Shown: piece after piece, positions 11,101-23,100 of the stretch
Position numbering within the stretch: the stretch's first letter is position 1
Layout of the letters: each line of letters starts with the position of its first letter
Assembly (NCBI RefSeq): GCF_003473485.1
Contig: NC_053046.1
Location: 8,876,001-8,940,000, forward strand
Reading direction: 5' to 3'
Origin: Medicago truncatula
Lineage: Eukaryota > Streptophyta > Magnoliopsida > Fabales > Fabaceae
Length of the DNA: 64,000 nucleotides
The notes under the pieces: model-generated
What the model saw: the letters and a program-made list of their open reading frames with translations, nothing else
The model's database searches: none
Told to the model about the DNA's origin: nothing
Position numbers and translations under genes: made by a program

Positions 11101-14100
11101 TATTTTTAAAAAATGTTACCGGTTTCTACGTGTCACTTTCATGTCTTGTGTTTCTTGAGCATATTAACTGTATGTATTAGATATTATAGCTCTGTCATGT
11201 CCTATAATGTTCAAATTCTGTTATATTTTTAGTTAAAAAATGTACTTCATGGTTTGTTTTTTTTTCCTGGTTTTATATTACAGTCATGAACTAAGGACAC
11301 CTATGGCAGCAGTAATTGGATTGCTTGACATTCTTATATCTGATGATTGTCTCACAAATGAACAGTATTCAACAGTTACTCAAATAAGAAAATGTTCAAC
11401 AGCTCTACTCCGACTTCTTAACAACATATTGGATCTGAGCAAGGTATGGCATATTACATTAATAAGCTAAGCTTTTTATACAAATATAATTGAAAACCAA
11501 TTGCACATATAATAAAAAACTTTCTTTCTAACAAAAAGCTTCCTAATATTTTACACTATATAGGTGGAGTCTGGAAAACTTGTACTAGAAGATGCAGAAT
11601 TCGATCTGGGACGCGAACTTGAAGGGCTTGTAGATATGTTTTCTGTTCAGTGCATTAATCACAATGTAGAGACTGTTTTAGACCTTTCTGGTATGATTCT
11701 CAATTTGGTTGCAACCTATGAAGTACTGACACTGAGACGGACACTTGACACGACACTGAAATGTCCATACCAGTTGTAATTTGAACAAATGAATTAATTA
11801 AATGTAATCAAATGTGTTGGTGTTGTCTGGACACTCCTTCTGTCTGTCGTGTCGGTGCTACATAGGTTGCATCGTAGACTTTAATTTCAATGAAATGTGT
11901 TAGATATTTTTTTAGCAAGTTTCTGATGCATTTAATTTAACCAATAACTATTTTTCTTGCAGATGATATGCCAAAATTAGTTAGAGGTGACTCTGGCAGG
12001 GTGGTTCAAGTATTTGCAAATTTGATCAACAATTCAATTAAGTTTACTACATGTAAGTTAAAAAGTGTATGTTCTAGTATAGTTACTTGGTAGTTACAAT
12101 AGTGGTAGTGAAAAAGTTATGAATAAGTTTATAATCTCAAAATATGAAAAATATCACAATGAGTGTTATAAGAGACTAATCTAATTCTGAACTATTGTAA
12201 ATGCATGACAGCTGGTCATGTTATTCTACGAGGATGGTGTGAATATCCAAACTCTTGCAACGATAGTCCGAATTTTTATCTTGATCAGAAGAAATCAAGA
12301 AATTTACATAAGAGCAAAGAGAAGCCAAATGCAAGTCATGCAAAGAGAATATCTATGAGAGATAACAAAGTGATACTTTGGTTTGAAGTTGAGGACACAG
12401 GCTGTGGTATGCACCTTAAAATTTATATTGAGGACTGTTTCTTTTTGTCAAAATAAAAATAAGTCCATGAATAAATCACATTTGTTTGTTTCCTATGTTG
12501 TGGTATAGGTATTGATCCAAGCAAATGGGATTCTGTGTTTGAAAGCTTTGAGCAAGCTGATCCATCAACTACTCGACTGTAAGCAATTTAATTTTTTTAA
12601 CATAGACTACATAAGAAATGAATTTGATGCAGTTATTTGTCACTTTATATAGTCAATAATCTCGGTATTTTGTGAAGATCATACAATTGAAATTTTGGAG
12701 TTTATGATTTGTAAAATTCATGATGTGAGTCATCTGATCTTTATCCAACGATTTAGATCAGCCGACTGCAATGACCGTAGAAATTTAGCGTCCTCAATGT
12801 TTGTTTTTTCTTACAAATGATCTTGATATTATTATATAAGATTATCATTGACTTTCAAAATTAATTGTTTAAGAAATTTTTGAATCCTATGGGCTGAAAA
12901 TTTACTGATTTATGAATCCTTTACATATTTCAGGCATGGAGGGACTGGTCTTGGTCTTTGCATTGTTAGGAACTTGGTGAGTAAGATCTCAGTGTCTAAA
13001 GTTTCAAAATAAGTAAACTACAATATCAGTATTTATTAGTGTACTTTCTGAAGAAAAAAAAGACGAACAAGATCAAGATAAAAAAATTCACATTTCCTTT
13101 GGTAAATTAGATCTAAAATTGGGGAATGAATGATTGTGTTAATGTTTTTGAAGTTGCTTATTTAAATATAAGTTCCTTTTATCTCATTATTATTGTTTGA
13201 TGGCAGGTTAATAAGATGGGTGGAGAAATCAAGGTTACCAAAAAGGAGGGTCAAGGAACATTGATGAGATTATGTTTGCTTCTTAGTGCACCAGTGGATG
13301 TCACAGAGCAACATGCTTTAAATTTGACAGACAATGGCTTAGTAGTGAGTATATCACTCTTCTTGGCAAATAACACTTTAACATAACATATAATTCATCT
13401 TAAAAAATGTAGATTTCACTAAAAGCATGAGAAATTTAAGGATAGCAAACTGGTTATTAAATACTAAGTGTGAATGCAGGTATTGCTTGCACTACAAGGA
13501 AACATGGGTAGAATAATAACATCAAAGTGGTTAACCAAAAAAGGGGTGTGCACAATGGAAGCATCTGAATGGAATGGACTAACACAAATTTTGAGGGAAC
13601 TCTTTCATGCAAGAAGTTCAATCCATAACAGTAACAACTTTGATGCACACTATCCAATAAATCTTGAAGGATTTAAGTCTAAACTACTAAGCATCAAAGA
13701 CATGAGGAATCCAATTTTTGTCATTGTTGTTGACATTGGTTTGCTTGACTTAAGCACAGATATATGGAAAGAACAACTTAACTTCCTTCACAAGTATTTT
13801 GGAAGAGCGAAATTTGTGTGGATGCTGAATCATGACACATCAAATACCATAAAGACGGAGCTTCGTCGGAAAGGACACTTATTAATGGTTAACAAACCTC
13901 TTTACAAAGCAAAAATGATTCATATTTTGGAAGCTGTTATAAAAGAGAGAAATCATGAGTTGCAAAAGAAAAACATGAAAGAGGGTGATTTGCATGAGTT
14001 TCTTGAGATTGATTCTACTCATTTTGATGCTGCTACTAGCTCTGATGATTCTGACATATCTGAAATTAGTGAAAAACCAATTGTAAAGTTAACCAATGAA

Positions 14101-14867
14101 AATGAACATTTGGAAGAAAATAATTCAAGGAAAGAAGAATCTTGTTCCTCTGAAGAGAAGAAAGCTAAAGAAACAAACTTTGCAACACAAGGTTATGATA
14201 GGGTGACAAGGACAAGAAAAGAAGTGAATGATAAGAAATCACTTGAGGGGTTAAGGATTTTGCTTGCAGAAGATACACCAGTAATTCAAAGGGTTGCAAC
14301 AATAATGCTTGAAAAAATGGGAGCTGTTGTTGTTGCTGTAGGTGATGGACAACAAGCAGTGGATGCTCTTAATTATATGGCAAGTGCTGAAGATTGTAGA
14401 AGAGAGTCTCTCCAGAAGGACAGAAACACAAGATCACAGACAGAGATTTTAACATGCCATCAATATGATTTGATCCTAATGGATTGTCAGGTATGAATGA
14501 ACTAGAATAAAATATATATTGATGACATCATAATTTAATAGCTTTAGGATTTGAATTGATTTATTTGAGCTTATGTACTGCCATAAGCACTTGTGAATAT
14601 CAGGTTAAATATATATATACTAATGCTTTATCTGTGTTTGTGGAAAATTAGATGCCAAAGATGGATGGATATGAGGCAACAAAAGAAATAAGGAAATCAG
14701 AGGAAGGAACAGGAAAACACATTCCAATTGTTGCTCTAACAGCCCATGCAATGTCTTGTGATGAAGCCAAATGCCTTAAGGTTGGCATGGATGCTTACTT
14801 AACAAAGCCAATTGACTTCAAGCTTATGGTCTCAACCATTCTCTCACTCACTAAACCAACAAACTAG
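8129..14867 (+). CDS. AHK1: AHK1-type hybrid histidine kinase (osmosensor), 13 exons, 1200 aa
   Basis: Exons: 8129-8386, 8521-8763, 9380-10183, 10741-10988, 11284-11443, 11564-11690, 11963-12052, 12212-12406, 12509-12578, 12934-12976, 13207-13344, 13480-14490, 14652-14867. All joins are GT-AG and in phase, giving 1200 residues, close to the 1207 of Arabidopsis AHK1. Order: cytosolic Ser-rich N-terminus, TM1 (about 78-100), extracytoplasmic sensor with YRNGF-like and [13 protein letters not shown] segments, TM2 (about 458-482), H box [13 protein letters not shown] (His519), N box [10 protein letters not shown], the FxF/G1 region DTGCGIDPSKW, G2 box [10 protein letters not shown], a degenerate receiver with VVDIG and NKPLYKAKM, and a C-terminal receiver with [19 protein letters not shown] (Asp1127) and LTKPID (Lys1181). 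All phosphorelay residues are present. In Arabidopsis AHK1 acts at the plasma membrane in osmotic and drought signalling through phosphotransfer proteins; the same role is inferred. Confidence 0.96.
10291..10406. repeat. Tandem duplication, 2 x 58 bp, in AHK1 intron 3
   Basis: Two adjacent copies begin TATGTCGCCATGGCCTTGTT at 10291 and TATGTCTCCATGGCCTTGTC at 10349. They share GAGACATCAGTCATAT and a TTTTTACAATAT end. The copies differ at a handful of positions, so the duplication is fairly young. Confidence 0.8.
10491..10592. mobile_element. MITE-like inverted repeat in AHK1 intron 3
   Basis: The left arm GCATTTTGTTAGTGTAAACT is mirrored by the right end, whose complement begins GCATTGTTGGTGTAAATTAG. 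A further partial copy of the arm (TGTTAGTGTAAACTAGTTTT) lies at 10447. No clear target duplication was found, so the superfamily is open. Confidence 0.55.
11716..11865. mobile_element. hAT-type MITE, 150 bp, in AHK1 intron 6
   Basis: The ends are CTATGAAGTACTGACAC and, on the other strand, CTATGTAGCACCGACAC. Flanking 8-bp words GTTGCAAC (11708-11715) and GTTGCATC (11866-11873) differ at one base. An 8-bp duplication with imperfect 17-bp termini fits hAT elements. Related termini occur at 15285-15974 and 37258-37400. Confidence 0.75.
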
Positions 14868-15276
14868 AAATGTTTAGAGTTTTACCACATAGTTGTAATC
14901 TGAAATATAGTTCAATTTTTCTTACTGAGCTCACTAGTATCAGTAAACGGATGTAGTGTTATTTATGTGTGCATATGATAGCACTGTGTGCTTGATTAGA
15001 TAGATCTATTGGTTAAAAAAAACCTTTGCCACCCTGTGTTGAAGGAATAACTCTTTGTATATCGATAACTATAAACCTAATAGAAATAAATGTATATAGA
15101 TAGATAGATAGGTATAAATTATAATGGTCCCTTTTTTGTAATAAATCTTTGTCATATAATCATCTAAGTTGAATTTTGATCATGAAAGTGTGTTTGTTAT
15201 TCATAAATTGTACTTTGCAAGTTACAACTACTAGTCAAGGTCATGGATAGTACTTGGTAGTCACATGCCTCCTCTC
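14868..15276. other. AHK1 3' UTR and flank; 14895-15190 resembles 23935-24230
   Basis: This 3' flank shares extended diverged identity with sequence downstream of the resistance pseudogene. Shared words include AAATATAGTTCA near the start, GTGTGCATAT or TGTGCATAT in the middle, and ATCTAAGTTGAATTTTGAT at the end, in the same order and spacing apart from small indels. See the finding on this duplication. Confidence 0.65.
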
Positions 15277-15284
15277 CTCACATC

Positions 15285-15974
15285 CTCTCAAGCCCCGATA
15301 CTCCAAAAATTGTGAAGTATCATATCTGATACGTGTCGGGCACGTCCCGATACGCGTATCAGAGAAGTATCGGACAATTAATATTTATTTTTTGAAGGAA
15401 AAAAAATGACCGATACGTGTCGGATACGACTAACTTGTACTCCGACACATCTTAGTTATACTCCGACACCTATCAAGTCTGGCAGCGCTATCAAAATCAT
15501 ATTGTCTCTTCTAACCTAAAAAAATAGGGTTTCTCGTCACCACATAGCAATAGCTATTCTCTCTTCTAACCATTACCACTAATTGAATTCTACTATGTTT
15601 CTCTTCTCTCTAATGTTATGTTTCTTCTGCTGTTTGTTTTCGATATAAATTAGTGTTAACTGTTAAGTAGTCAACATTAGACAAAAATGTTCTTTTTTTT
15701 ACAGTACTTATGATGTTCTCTTTGGATGGTACTAATGATGTTTAGCTATATTCTATCTAATTTGTGCGGAAAAAATATGTATTTGTCACTTGTTTTGATC
15801 ATTTTCATTAATGTGAATGTTTGTTTATCATCATTTTTAGTTATGTTTATACATTGTGCACTTATACTATTAATTTTAAATTTAATTTTTTAATAACGTA
15901 TCGAGGCCGTATCGTATCGGGAATTTTGAAAATTTTCCCGTATCAGTATCGTGTAAGGTATCAAAGCTTCATAG
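15285..15974. mobile_element. Degenerate hAT-like element, 690 bp
   Basis: Flanked by the identical 8-mer CTCACATC at 15277-15284 and 15975-15982. The ends are CTCTCAAGCCCCGATAC and, complemented, CTATGAAGCTTTGATAC, matching at 12 of 17 positions. The interior is full of GTATCG/CGATAC words near both ends and has no coding frame. The termini resemble the shorter hAT MITEs at 11716 and 37258. Confidence 0.6.
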
Positions 15975-15982
15975 CTCACATC

Positions 15983-16555
15983 ACATCACATCACATAGTC
16001 TAAGTCTCTAAGACCAACTGCTCTTTTGTCACAGAAAAAAACAAACAGCTCAAGATTAACACGTAGGATAGATCCAATGGTTCAGATTAATTCCCAACAA
16101 CTCCCTTTCTTCTTACCTCTGCACTGCACCCATGGCCATGTCCTCCTAGTTTGGTTGAAACTCACTTTATTGTTGTATATATAACAATGGCAGGGGTATA
16201 CAATTTACATGTAAAAGAGCTTTCAACTTAATCCAATCTTCCTTTTTCTTTTCTTTTCTTGTTCTTATCAGCTTATTCTCATTCCATCAAACAAACCTTT
16301 TTGTAACGAAGGGTCCTCGTTTTTTTGGACTTTGCACAAGAGAACCAACATTTTTGTTTCTTTCTTTTTCCTCTATTATATCCCTTCATTTTTACTATCA
16401 AATTTTTTCTTTTGGAATATCATGCATTCTCATTTTTAGTGTTAATGTTAACACTATTTATGTTTGAAAAATTTATTTAGAAATTTAAAGTTAAAACTTT
16501 ATTTTGAAAATTATGCACTTAAGAAGTTGAAACACTAAATAACAACTTTTACTAT
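15983..16555. other. Spacer, nothing recognised
   Basis: AT-rich sequence beginning with a short CACAT repeat next to the hAT-like element. No gene or RNA signal seen. Confidence 0.5.
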
Positions 16556-16564
16556 ATAAAACAT

Positions 16565-17584
16565 GACTTAAATATGTAATTCGTCCCTGTAATTTGGCGT
16601 GTTTTTGGTTTTCGTTCCTGTATCTTTTTTTGTTCTAAAACAACCCCCATAAGTTAATAACTTTTTGCTTTTCGTCCCCCCGTCAAACTCTGTTACAAAA
16701 ACGCCTTGCTGACTAACGGTGAGTGATGTGGCAGGTGCTAACTTGGCCAAACACGCTTACGTGGACTGACAGATGATCCCTGACTATATTACAGGGACCA
16801 AAACCAAAAACAAAAAGGTACGGAGGGAAGGAATTAAAAACACCTAAATATGAAATTTAGGTGGCCTTTCAGAAGATCCCTGACTATATTACAGGGACCA
16901 AAATCAAAAACGAAAAGTTACAGAAGGATGAAATTAAAAATCATGAAGTTACAAAATTTGAAATTAAAATCCCTTGTTATTTCCATCTTCTTCATCTCTC
17001 TCTGCCATATTCTTCTTATTCTGCACCATTGAAATTGCATGCCCTGCTAACAATGTCTTCATCATCAATTAAGTCTTTTTCTGCAATTGAATTCCACATC
17101 TTCTAAATCCTCATACAAAATCGAGAACAAACTTTCTTTTTTCATGTATTGATAGATTAAAAACATGATTCTTTTGTGCAAGCAAAAATCCATAAAGCTT
17201 AATAATATTTATCTGCTTTATTTTTTATAATATTCTCACTTCAATTCTGAAACTGGCATCAAACGATGACACATCTGCTTCATAGTTGTGAAGTTTCTTT
17301 AAGGTCGCAAATTTGCCACATGATAATTGAGTCTTGTATACACTTCCATATGCTTATGTCACGATGCAATATCTAATGTCAAAGTGTTGCTTTAATAATG
17401 TCATCATATGTTATTTTTCCATCATAATTTCATATGTCAAACAAATTATCATTCTTTGTTGTCGTTGTGTATGCTTTCTTGTTAGTGGAATTATGACAAA
17501 GTTTGAAGCACATGAGAAATGAGAAGGGTGAGATTACAATTGTAAGGATAAGAAGAACAATGGAAACATCATTCTTGTACTTTA

Positions 17585-17653
<69 letters not shown>

Positions 17654-18378
17654 TAATTTTCTTGTGGGGTGACCAAGGAAGGAATTGGGTATATGAATTG
17701 GTACATCCATATTTGTTCCATATTATCGTAACAAAATCAATACAAGTTGGAATGGAATCCATACAACAGAGAGAAGATGAAGAAGATGGCAGAGATTTTT
17801 AACTTCGTGATTTTTAATTTTGTTCCATACGATGAAGAAGCTGTGAAATTCAATTGAAGAAAAAAACATAATGGATGATGAAGACATTGTTTTCAGGCAT
17901 GTGATTTCAGAAGCACAAAAGAAGAAGAAGAAGAATATGGCAAAGAGAGAGGAAAAAGATGGAAACAACAAGGGTTTTTAATTTCAAATTTTTAACTTCG
18001 TGATTTTTAATTTCGTCCTTCTGTAACTTTTTGTTTCTGGTTTTGGTCCCTGTAATATAGTCAGGGATCTTCTGGAAGGCCACCTAAATTTCATATTTTG
18101 TTATTCAGGTGTTTTTAATTCCCTCTGTACCTTTTCGTTTTTGGTCCCTGTAATATAGTCAGGGATCATCTATCAGTCCACATAAGCGTGTTTGGCAAAA
18201 TCAGCACCTGCCACGTCACTCACCGTTAGCCAGCAAGACATTTTTGTAACAGAGTTTGACGAGAGGGACAAAAAGCAAAAAGTTATTAACTTACAGGGGT
18301 TGTTTTAGAACAAAAAAATATACAGGGACGAAAACCAAAAACAGGTCAAATTACAGGGACGATTTACATATTTAAGCC
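16565..18378. mobile_element. Mutator-like element with about 540-bp terminal inverted repeats, 1814 bp
   Basis: The left end GACTTAAATATGTAATTCGT is mirrored by the right end ACGATTTACATATTTAAGCC read backwards. The arms run inward for about 540 bp (to about 17105 and from about 17835), including a CCCTGACTATATTACAGGGA unit present twice in each arm. Flanking 9-mers ATAAAACAT (16556-16564) and ATAAAACTT (18379-18387) match at 8 of 9. There is no transposase; the core holds a trinucleotide microsatellite. Long arms and 9-bp duplication identify a non-autonomous MULE. The outer sequence is shared with the element at 38029-38772. Confidence 0.88.
17586..17652. repeat. (ATT)n microsatellite, about 22 units
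   Basis: An uninterrupted ATT run lies in the unique core of the Mutator-like element. It creates an artificial poly-Asn or poly-Leu reading frame that should not be taken as a gene. Confidence 0.97.
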
Positions 18379-18387
18379 ATAAAACTT

Positions 18388-19380
18388 AGGCAAAATTACA
18401 TTTTTAGTCTCTTAACTTAATTTCAAGTAACAATTTAGTTCTTTATCTTTTTTTTTTTTTAATTTCAATTTTGTCCTTTTAGTCCATTTTCAAATGTATT
18501 TTCAAGCTTTAAATCTAATATTCTTATGTAACTATTAAGGACTAAATTATGTTTTAATCCCCTATTTTTATTTTAGGTTTTAATTTGCTCATTTTTTTAC
18601 TTTAAAATAGTCTGTTATTTCGCAAAGCTATATCATTGTGTTTCATTCCATTTAAAATATGTTGTGGAAATGACCATATGAGATAAATTAAAATAATATA
18701 ACATATAAGACTAATGATATTAGTTGTCAATTAATCTAATAACATAGTAAGGGAACCATAGCCTAATATATATTTTATGAAAAATTCTAATATAGTTTAA
18801 TTTTAATATATAAAAAATTATTAAGAATATAGGGGGACAATGGCCTCTCCCCCACTCCCTCCGCCACCATGTGCGGAGGCATGAAGGAGAGAGAAGGGTG
18901 GTGGAAAAATATGATGGGTGAGTGAGGTTTTTTTTTTTTTTGAAGGTTTTTTTTTAAGACAAAGTGAAAATAGATATGGTGTGAAAAGACTAAAATAAAA
19001 TTAATGTTCGTTTTTGATCTAATTGTTTAAATCTAATTTTCTGATGGTGGAAAATATTTTCCCTTCCCACCCTAAATATCACCACAAATTCTAAAATATG
19101 GTAAAATATGGTGGCATCTAGGATGAAAAAGGACAAAAGTTTCTTTGCCATAAGAAAATTAGGTTTTGACAAAATTAGATTAAATACGAACACCAATTTT
19201 ATCATAATCTTATCCCGACTATTTTGTTTTTTTTCTTTCTTCACATCGTCTTCAACCTCCATGACATTGAACACCAATCACAATGAATCTCATCACTTTC
19301 ATTCTTTCTTTTTCAAATGGAAAAAAAAATGACAATAAAAAAATTATTTTAGAACTCTTTGATATTGTTAGGCAATAAAA
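18388..19380. other. Spacer, nothing recognised
   Basis: Contains T-rich runs (near 18450 and 18930) and a small CCTCCGC...GCGGAGG hairpin near 18858-18880. No gene recognised on either strand. Confidence 0.5.
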
Positions 19381-19424
19381 CACTCACAGTCCTTCTTCAA
19401 AAAAATAAATAATCACTCACAGTC
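19381..19424 (+). repeat. Micro-insertion with 11-bp flanking repeats
   Basis: CACTCACAGTC at 19381-19391 is repeated at 19414-19424 around 22 bp reading CTTCTTCAAAAAAATAAATA followed by AT. The core resembles the 3' tail of the LINE at 38973 (complement GTTTCTTCAACAAAAAAA). Confidence 0.55.
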
Positions 19425-19493
19425 ATAGAAACAACACATACATTCACACCAATGTTTCTAGAAAAAAAGACTTATTCAAACTAATTTATTTAT

Positions 19494-19734
19494 GGCTTAA
19501 TGATGTGTTTCGTCCTTGCAATTAAGCGTCATTTAAAAATTAGTCCCTGTAATCGTTAATCCTGGCAATTTACACTTGCATTGTTTAATCATTTAAAATT
19601 TCGTTCTTTGACCAACTTAATCACTGCCACGTCATCAAATTAGTAAAATGGCATAGGAATGGATTGCCAGGATTAACGATTACAGGGACTAATTTTTAAA
19701 TGACGCCTAATTGCAAGGACGAAACACATCATGC
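19494..19734. mobile_element. Short Mutator-like MITE, 241 bp
   Basis: Nearly the whole element is two inverted arms. The left arm starts GGCTTAATGATGTGTTTCGT and the right arm ends ACGAAACACATCATGC. Both arms contain TAATCGTTAATCCTGGCAAT or its complement. ATTTATTTAT flanks it at 19484-19493 and 19735-19744. Confidence 0.82.
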
Positions 19735-19744
19735 ATTTATTTAT

Positions 19745-20124
19745 TAAAACCTAATTTAAAAAATACCAAAAAAGCATCAAGAAACAAAATTATTCAGAAC
19801 CAAGGCATTGTTGTGAACTATGATCTGGATATTTTGTTCAACTTCCAACTCCAAATCAATCCACCTCAACAACAAAAAGTGGAAGTGTGTGTTTGAGGGA
19901 GAAGGAGAAGCACTATTAAGCAGTATATTTAGTTTTATTGTGTACAATTTGGTAAAGAACATGCAAATTGTTGATTTATTCATGAACACAAAGGAAAACC
20001 AATGTTTAATTTAAAGAAAAAATAGTGATCCATTTTGCACTGGTGACAAACTCTTTGCCTTTTCCACACTAAATGAGTTTATAATCTTATTTTATTTTTT
20101 ACTAAAATTTTGAATTAGTTTCTC
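19745..20124. other. Spacer before the resistance pseudogene
   Basis: No TIR domain, P-loop or other N-terminal part of a resistance gene is visible here, although the gene relic begins directly afterwards. This supports a real 5' truncation. Confidence 0.5.
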
Positions 20125-23100
20125 TTTTTAGTTGGCATGCGTTCAAGCAACCGAGTCCTAGAGAAAATTTTGTTGGAATGTCCAGAAATGTAGTTGAGTA
20201 TTCTGGGGGATTGCCACCAGCTCTAGAAGTTCTTGGATCATATTTGTTTGAAAGGGGGGTAGCCGAGTGGAAATGTGTATTGGAAAAACTCAAAAAAATC
20301 CCCAATGATCAAGTACATGAGAAGTTAAAAATAAGCTATGATGGTCTAAATGATGATATTGCGAAAGAAATATTCCTTGACATAGCTTGTTTCTTTATTG
20401 GGATGGACCGAAATGATGTTATACATATATTTTAAATGGGTGTGAACTTTATCCTGAAATTGGAATAAGTGTTCTTGTTGAACGAAGCCTTGTAACCATG
20501 GATGAAAGGAATATGCTTGGAATGCATGATTTGTTGACAGATATGGGAAGAGAAATCATTCGTGAGAAATCACCAAAGGATCCTGAGGAGCGTAGCAGGT
20601 TGTGGTATAACAAGGATGTGCTTGATAAGGACTTTATTTACATTTTACTTATAATATCTAAAGCTTAATGAAGTAAAACAAACATTCACAACTCATTTGT
20701 ATAAATTCATTTGAGTATATCATTGTTTTAGTCTATAAAATTTTTAAGTTCGGATAATTCAGTGCTTCAAATCCATGAAAAGACAATTTCATGTACCATA
20801 AAATTGATTTACTCAAAATTCTTTTTGTTTATTATCACTTATCACAATAACTTTGATAATTAGTTTGGTTGTGAATCGTTGTGTGCTTCTGGTAACAAAT
20901 GATTGGTTTCATCACAAGCTTGTTTTTACGTGTTGTGCATCTTTAAGGTTTGCATATTATATTTGACAGGGAACAAAAGTTGTTGAGGGTCTTGCTCTGA
21001 AGTTGCCAATAGATGATGCAAAACGTTTTAGTACTAAAGCATTTAAGAAGATGAAGAGACTCAGATTGCTTCAACTTGCCGGCGTACAACTTGATGGAAA
21101 CTTTGAATTTCTTTCCAAAAATCTGAGATTGTTATCTTGGAATGCATTTCCTTTAACCTGCATACCTACCGACTTTTATCAAGAAAATTTGGTATCTATC
21201 GAGTTAGAAAATAGCAATGTCAAAGTTCTGTGGAAAGAAATTCAGGTATTAATTTTGATTTTAGTTTTTTTGCTCTTCATGAGTTGTTTTCACTTTTCAA
21301 ATTCATAGATGAAATTTAAATTAACCCCCTCAAATTGAATTACTATTTCATTATTTGGTACTTTTCTCCCCTAAGTTTTCTCTATCAAATTTATGTTCTT
21401 GCAGAGGATGGAGAAGCTAAAAATTCTCAATCTTAGCCACTCTCATCATCTGACACAAACTCCAGACTTTTTAAACTTGCCTAATCTTGAAAAGCTAGTA
21501 CTCAAAGATTGTCCGAGGTTGATAGAGATTTCGCATACTATAGGACTTCTGAATAAAGTTCTTTTGATAAATTTGGAAGATTGTATTAGCCTTCGGAGCC
21601 TTCCAAGAAGTATATACAAGTTGAAATCTCTAAAATCTCTCATTCTTTCTGGGTGTTCAATGATTGACAAGTTGGAGGAGGACTTAGAACAGATGAAATC
21701 TTTAACCACTCTGCTTGCAAATAACACTGCAATAAAAAGAGTACCATTTTCATTAGTAAGGTCAAAAAGCATTGGATATATTTCTTTGTGCGGCTATGAA
21801 GGATTTTCGCGTGATGTGTTTCCATCTATCATTTGGTCTTGGATGTCACCAACAAATAATTAACAGCCCCCATTTCAAACATCTACCACTATGTCATCTC
21901 TAGTTTCTTTAGATGTACCATATAGTAGTTCCCACAAACTAGCATCAATATCAAAGCACCTTCCAGGTCTTCGAAGTCTTTGAGTGGAGTGTGGATCCAA
22001 ACTTCGATTTTCTCAAGATGTGACAACCATTTTGGATGCCTTGTATGCCAAGGAATTGGAATCAGCTGCTACTACATCACAAGTATCAAATATAAAAACT
22101 TCTGCATTAATTCAATTCTGCAGTCAAGTGCATGTTTCAGGTTCAAAAAGTTCCCTGAAGTCTCTATTTATTCAAATGGGAATGAATTGCCAATTAACTA
22201 ATACTCTGAAAGAGAAAATTTTACAGGTTTGACACACTGCCTCTCTCCCTTGCATGCATATAATTAAATTTTTTACATACTTAAATACATACATTTAACT
22301 TATAATATGTGTACTTCATTTTATTGAAAAAATGTTGCAATCTTCCTAAAATTTATGTTCATTTTACATACTTGGCGTCGTAGATTTTTTTGTTTGGGAG
22401 GAACATCTCTTGAACGCATTATTGGAGGATTTGGAGGGCCACGTGTGGAATCATGAGAATGATAGTTGGGTGTGGAAAGGGGAAGCCGAGGGAGTTTTTA
22501 CGGTAAAATCCATGTATAAGAAGTTGGAAGGGTTGTTTATTTTGGAGGATACTTGGGGAGATGAGGATAGAAGAGTGTTCCATCAATTATGGAAAAGTCC
22601 GGCGCCCTCTAAGGTGATTGCGTTCTCGTGGAAGATGTTGCTTGATAGGATTCCTACTCGGACCAATCTTAGTAGAAGGAATGCTCTTCCACCGGAGGTT
22701 CCTTTGAATTGTGTTTGGCGCGTTGGGGAGAGGGAGATGACGAAGCATCTTTTTTTGCATTGTAGTCTTGCAAGGGGTGTTTGGTTACGGCTTATGCATT
22801 GGGTTGATATTATGTTTATAATGCCAAACAATTTGTTCACACACTGGGCTTGTTGGAATGCCGGTTCATCAAACAAGAAGAGGCCATTAGGGGCCTTAAA
22901 CTTGTTTGGCATGCTACCATTTGGTTGATTTGGAAAGCTAGGAATGATTTGATTTTTAAAGATAAGGCTATTGAGGTTTTAGAATTGGTGGAGGATATAA
23001 AAGTGTTGTCTTGGCAGTGGGTTTTAACTTGGTTAAAAATTCTGGCTTGCCTTTTTTATGAGTGGAGTTGGAATCCGATGGATTGTCTTACGAGATAGGG

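Noticed and set aside
17430-17802. Long reading frames with poly-Asn (minus) or poly-Leu (plus)
   Set aside because: Produced by the (ATT)n microsatellite inside the Mutator-like element; no domain.
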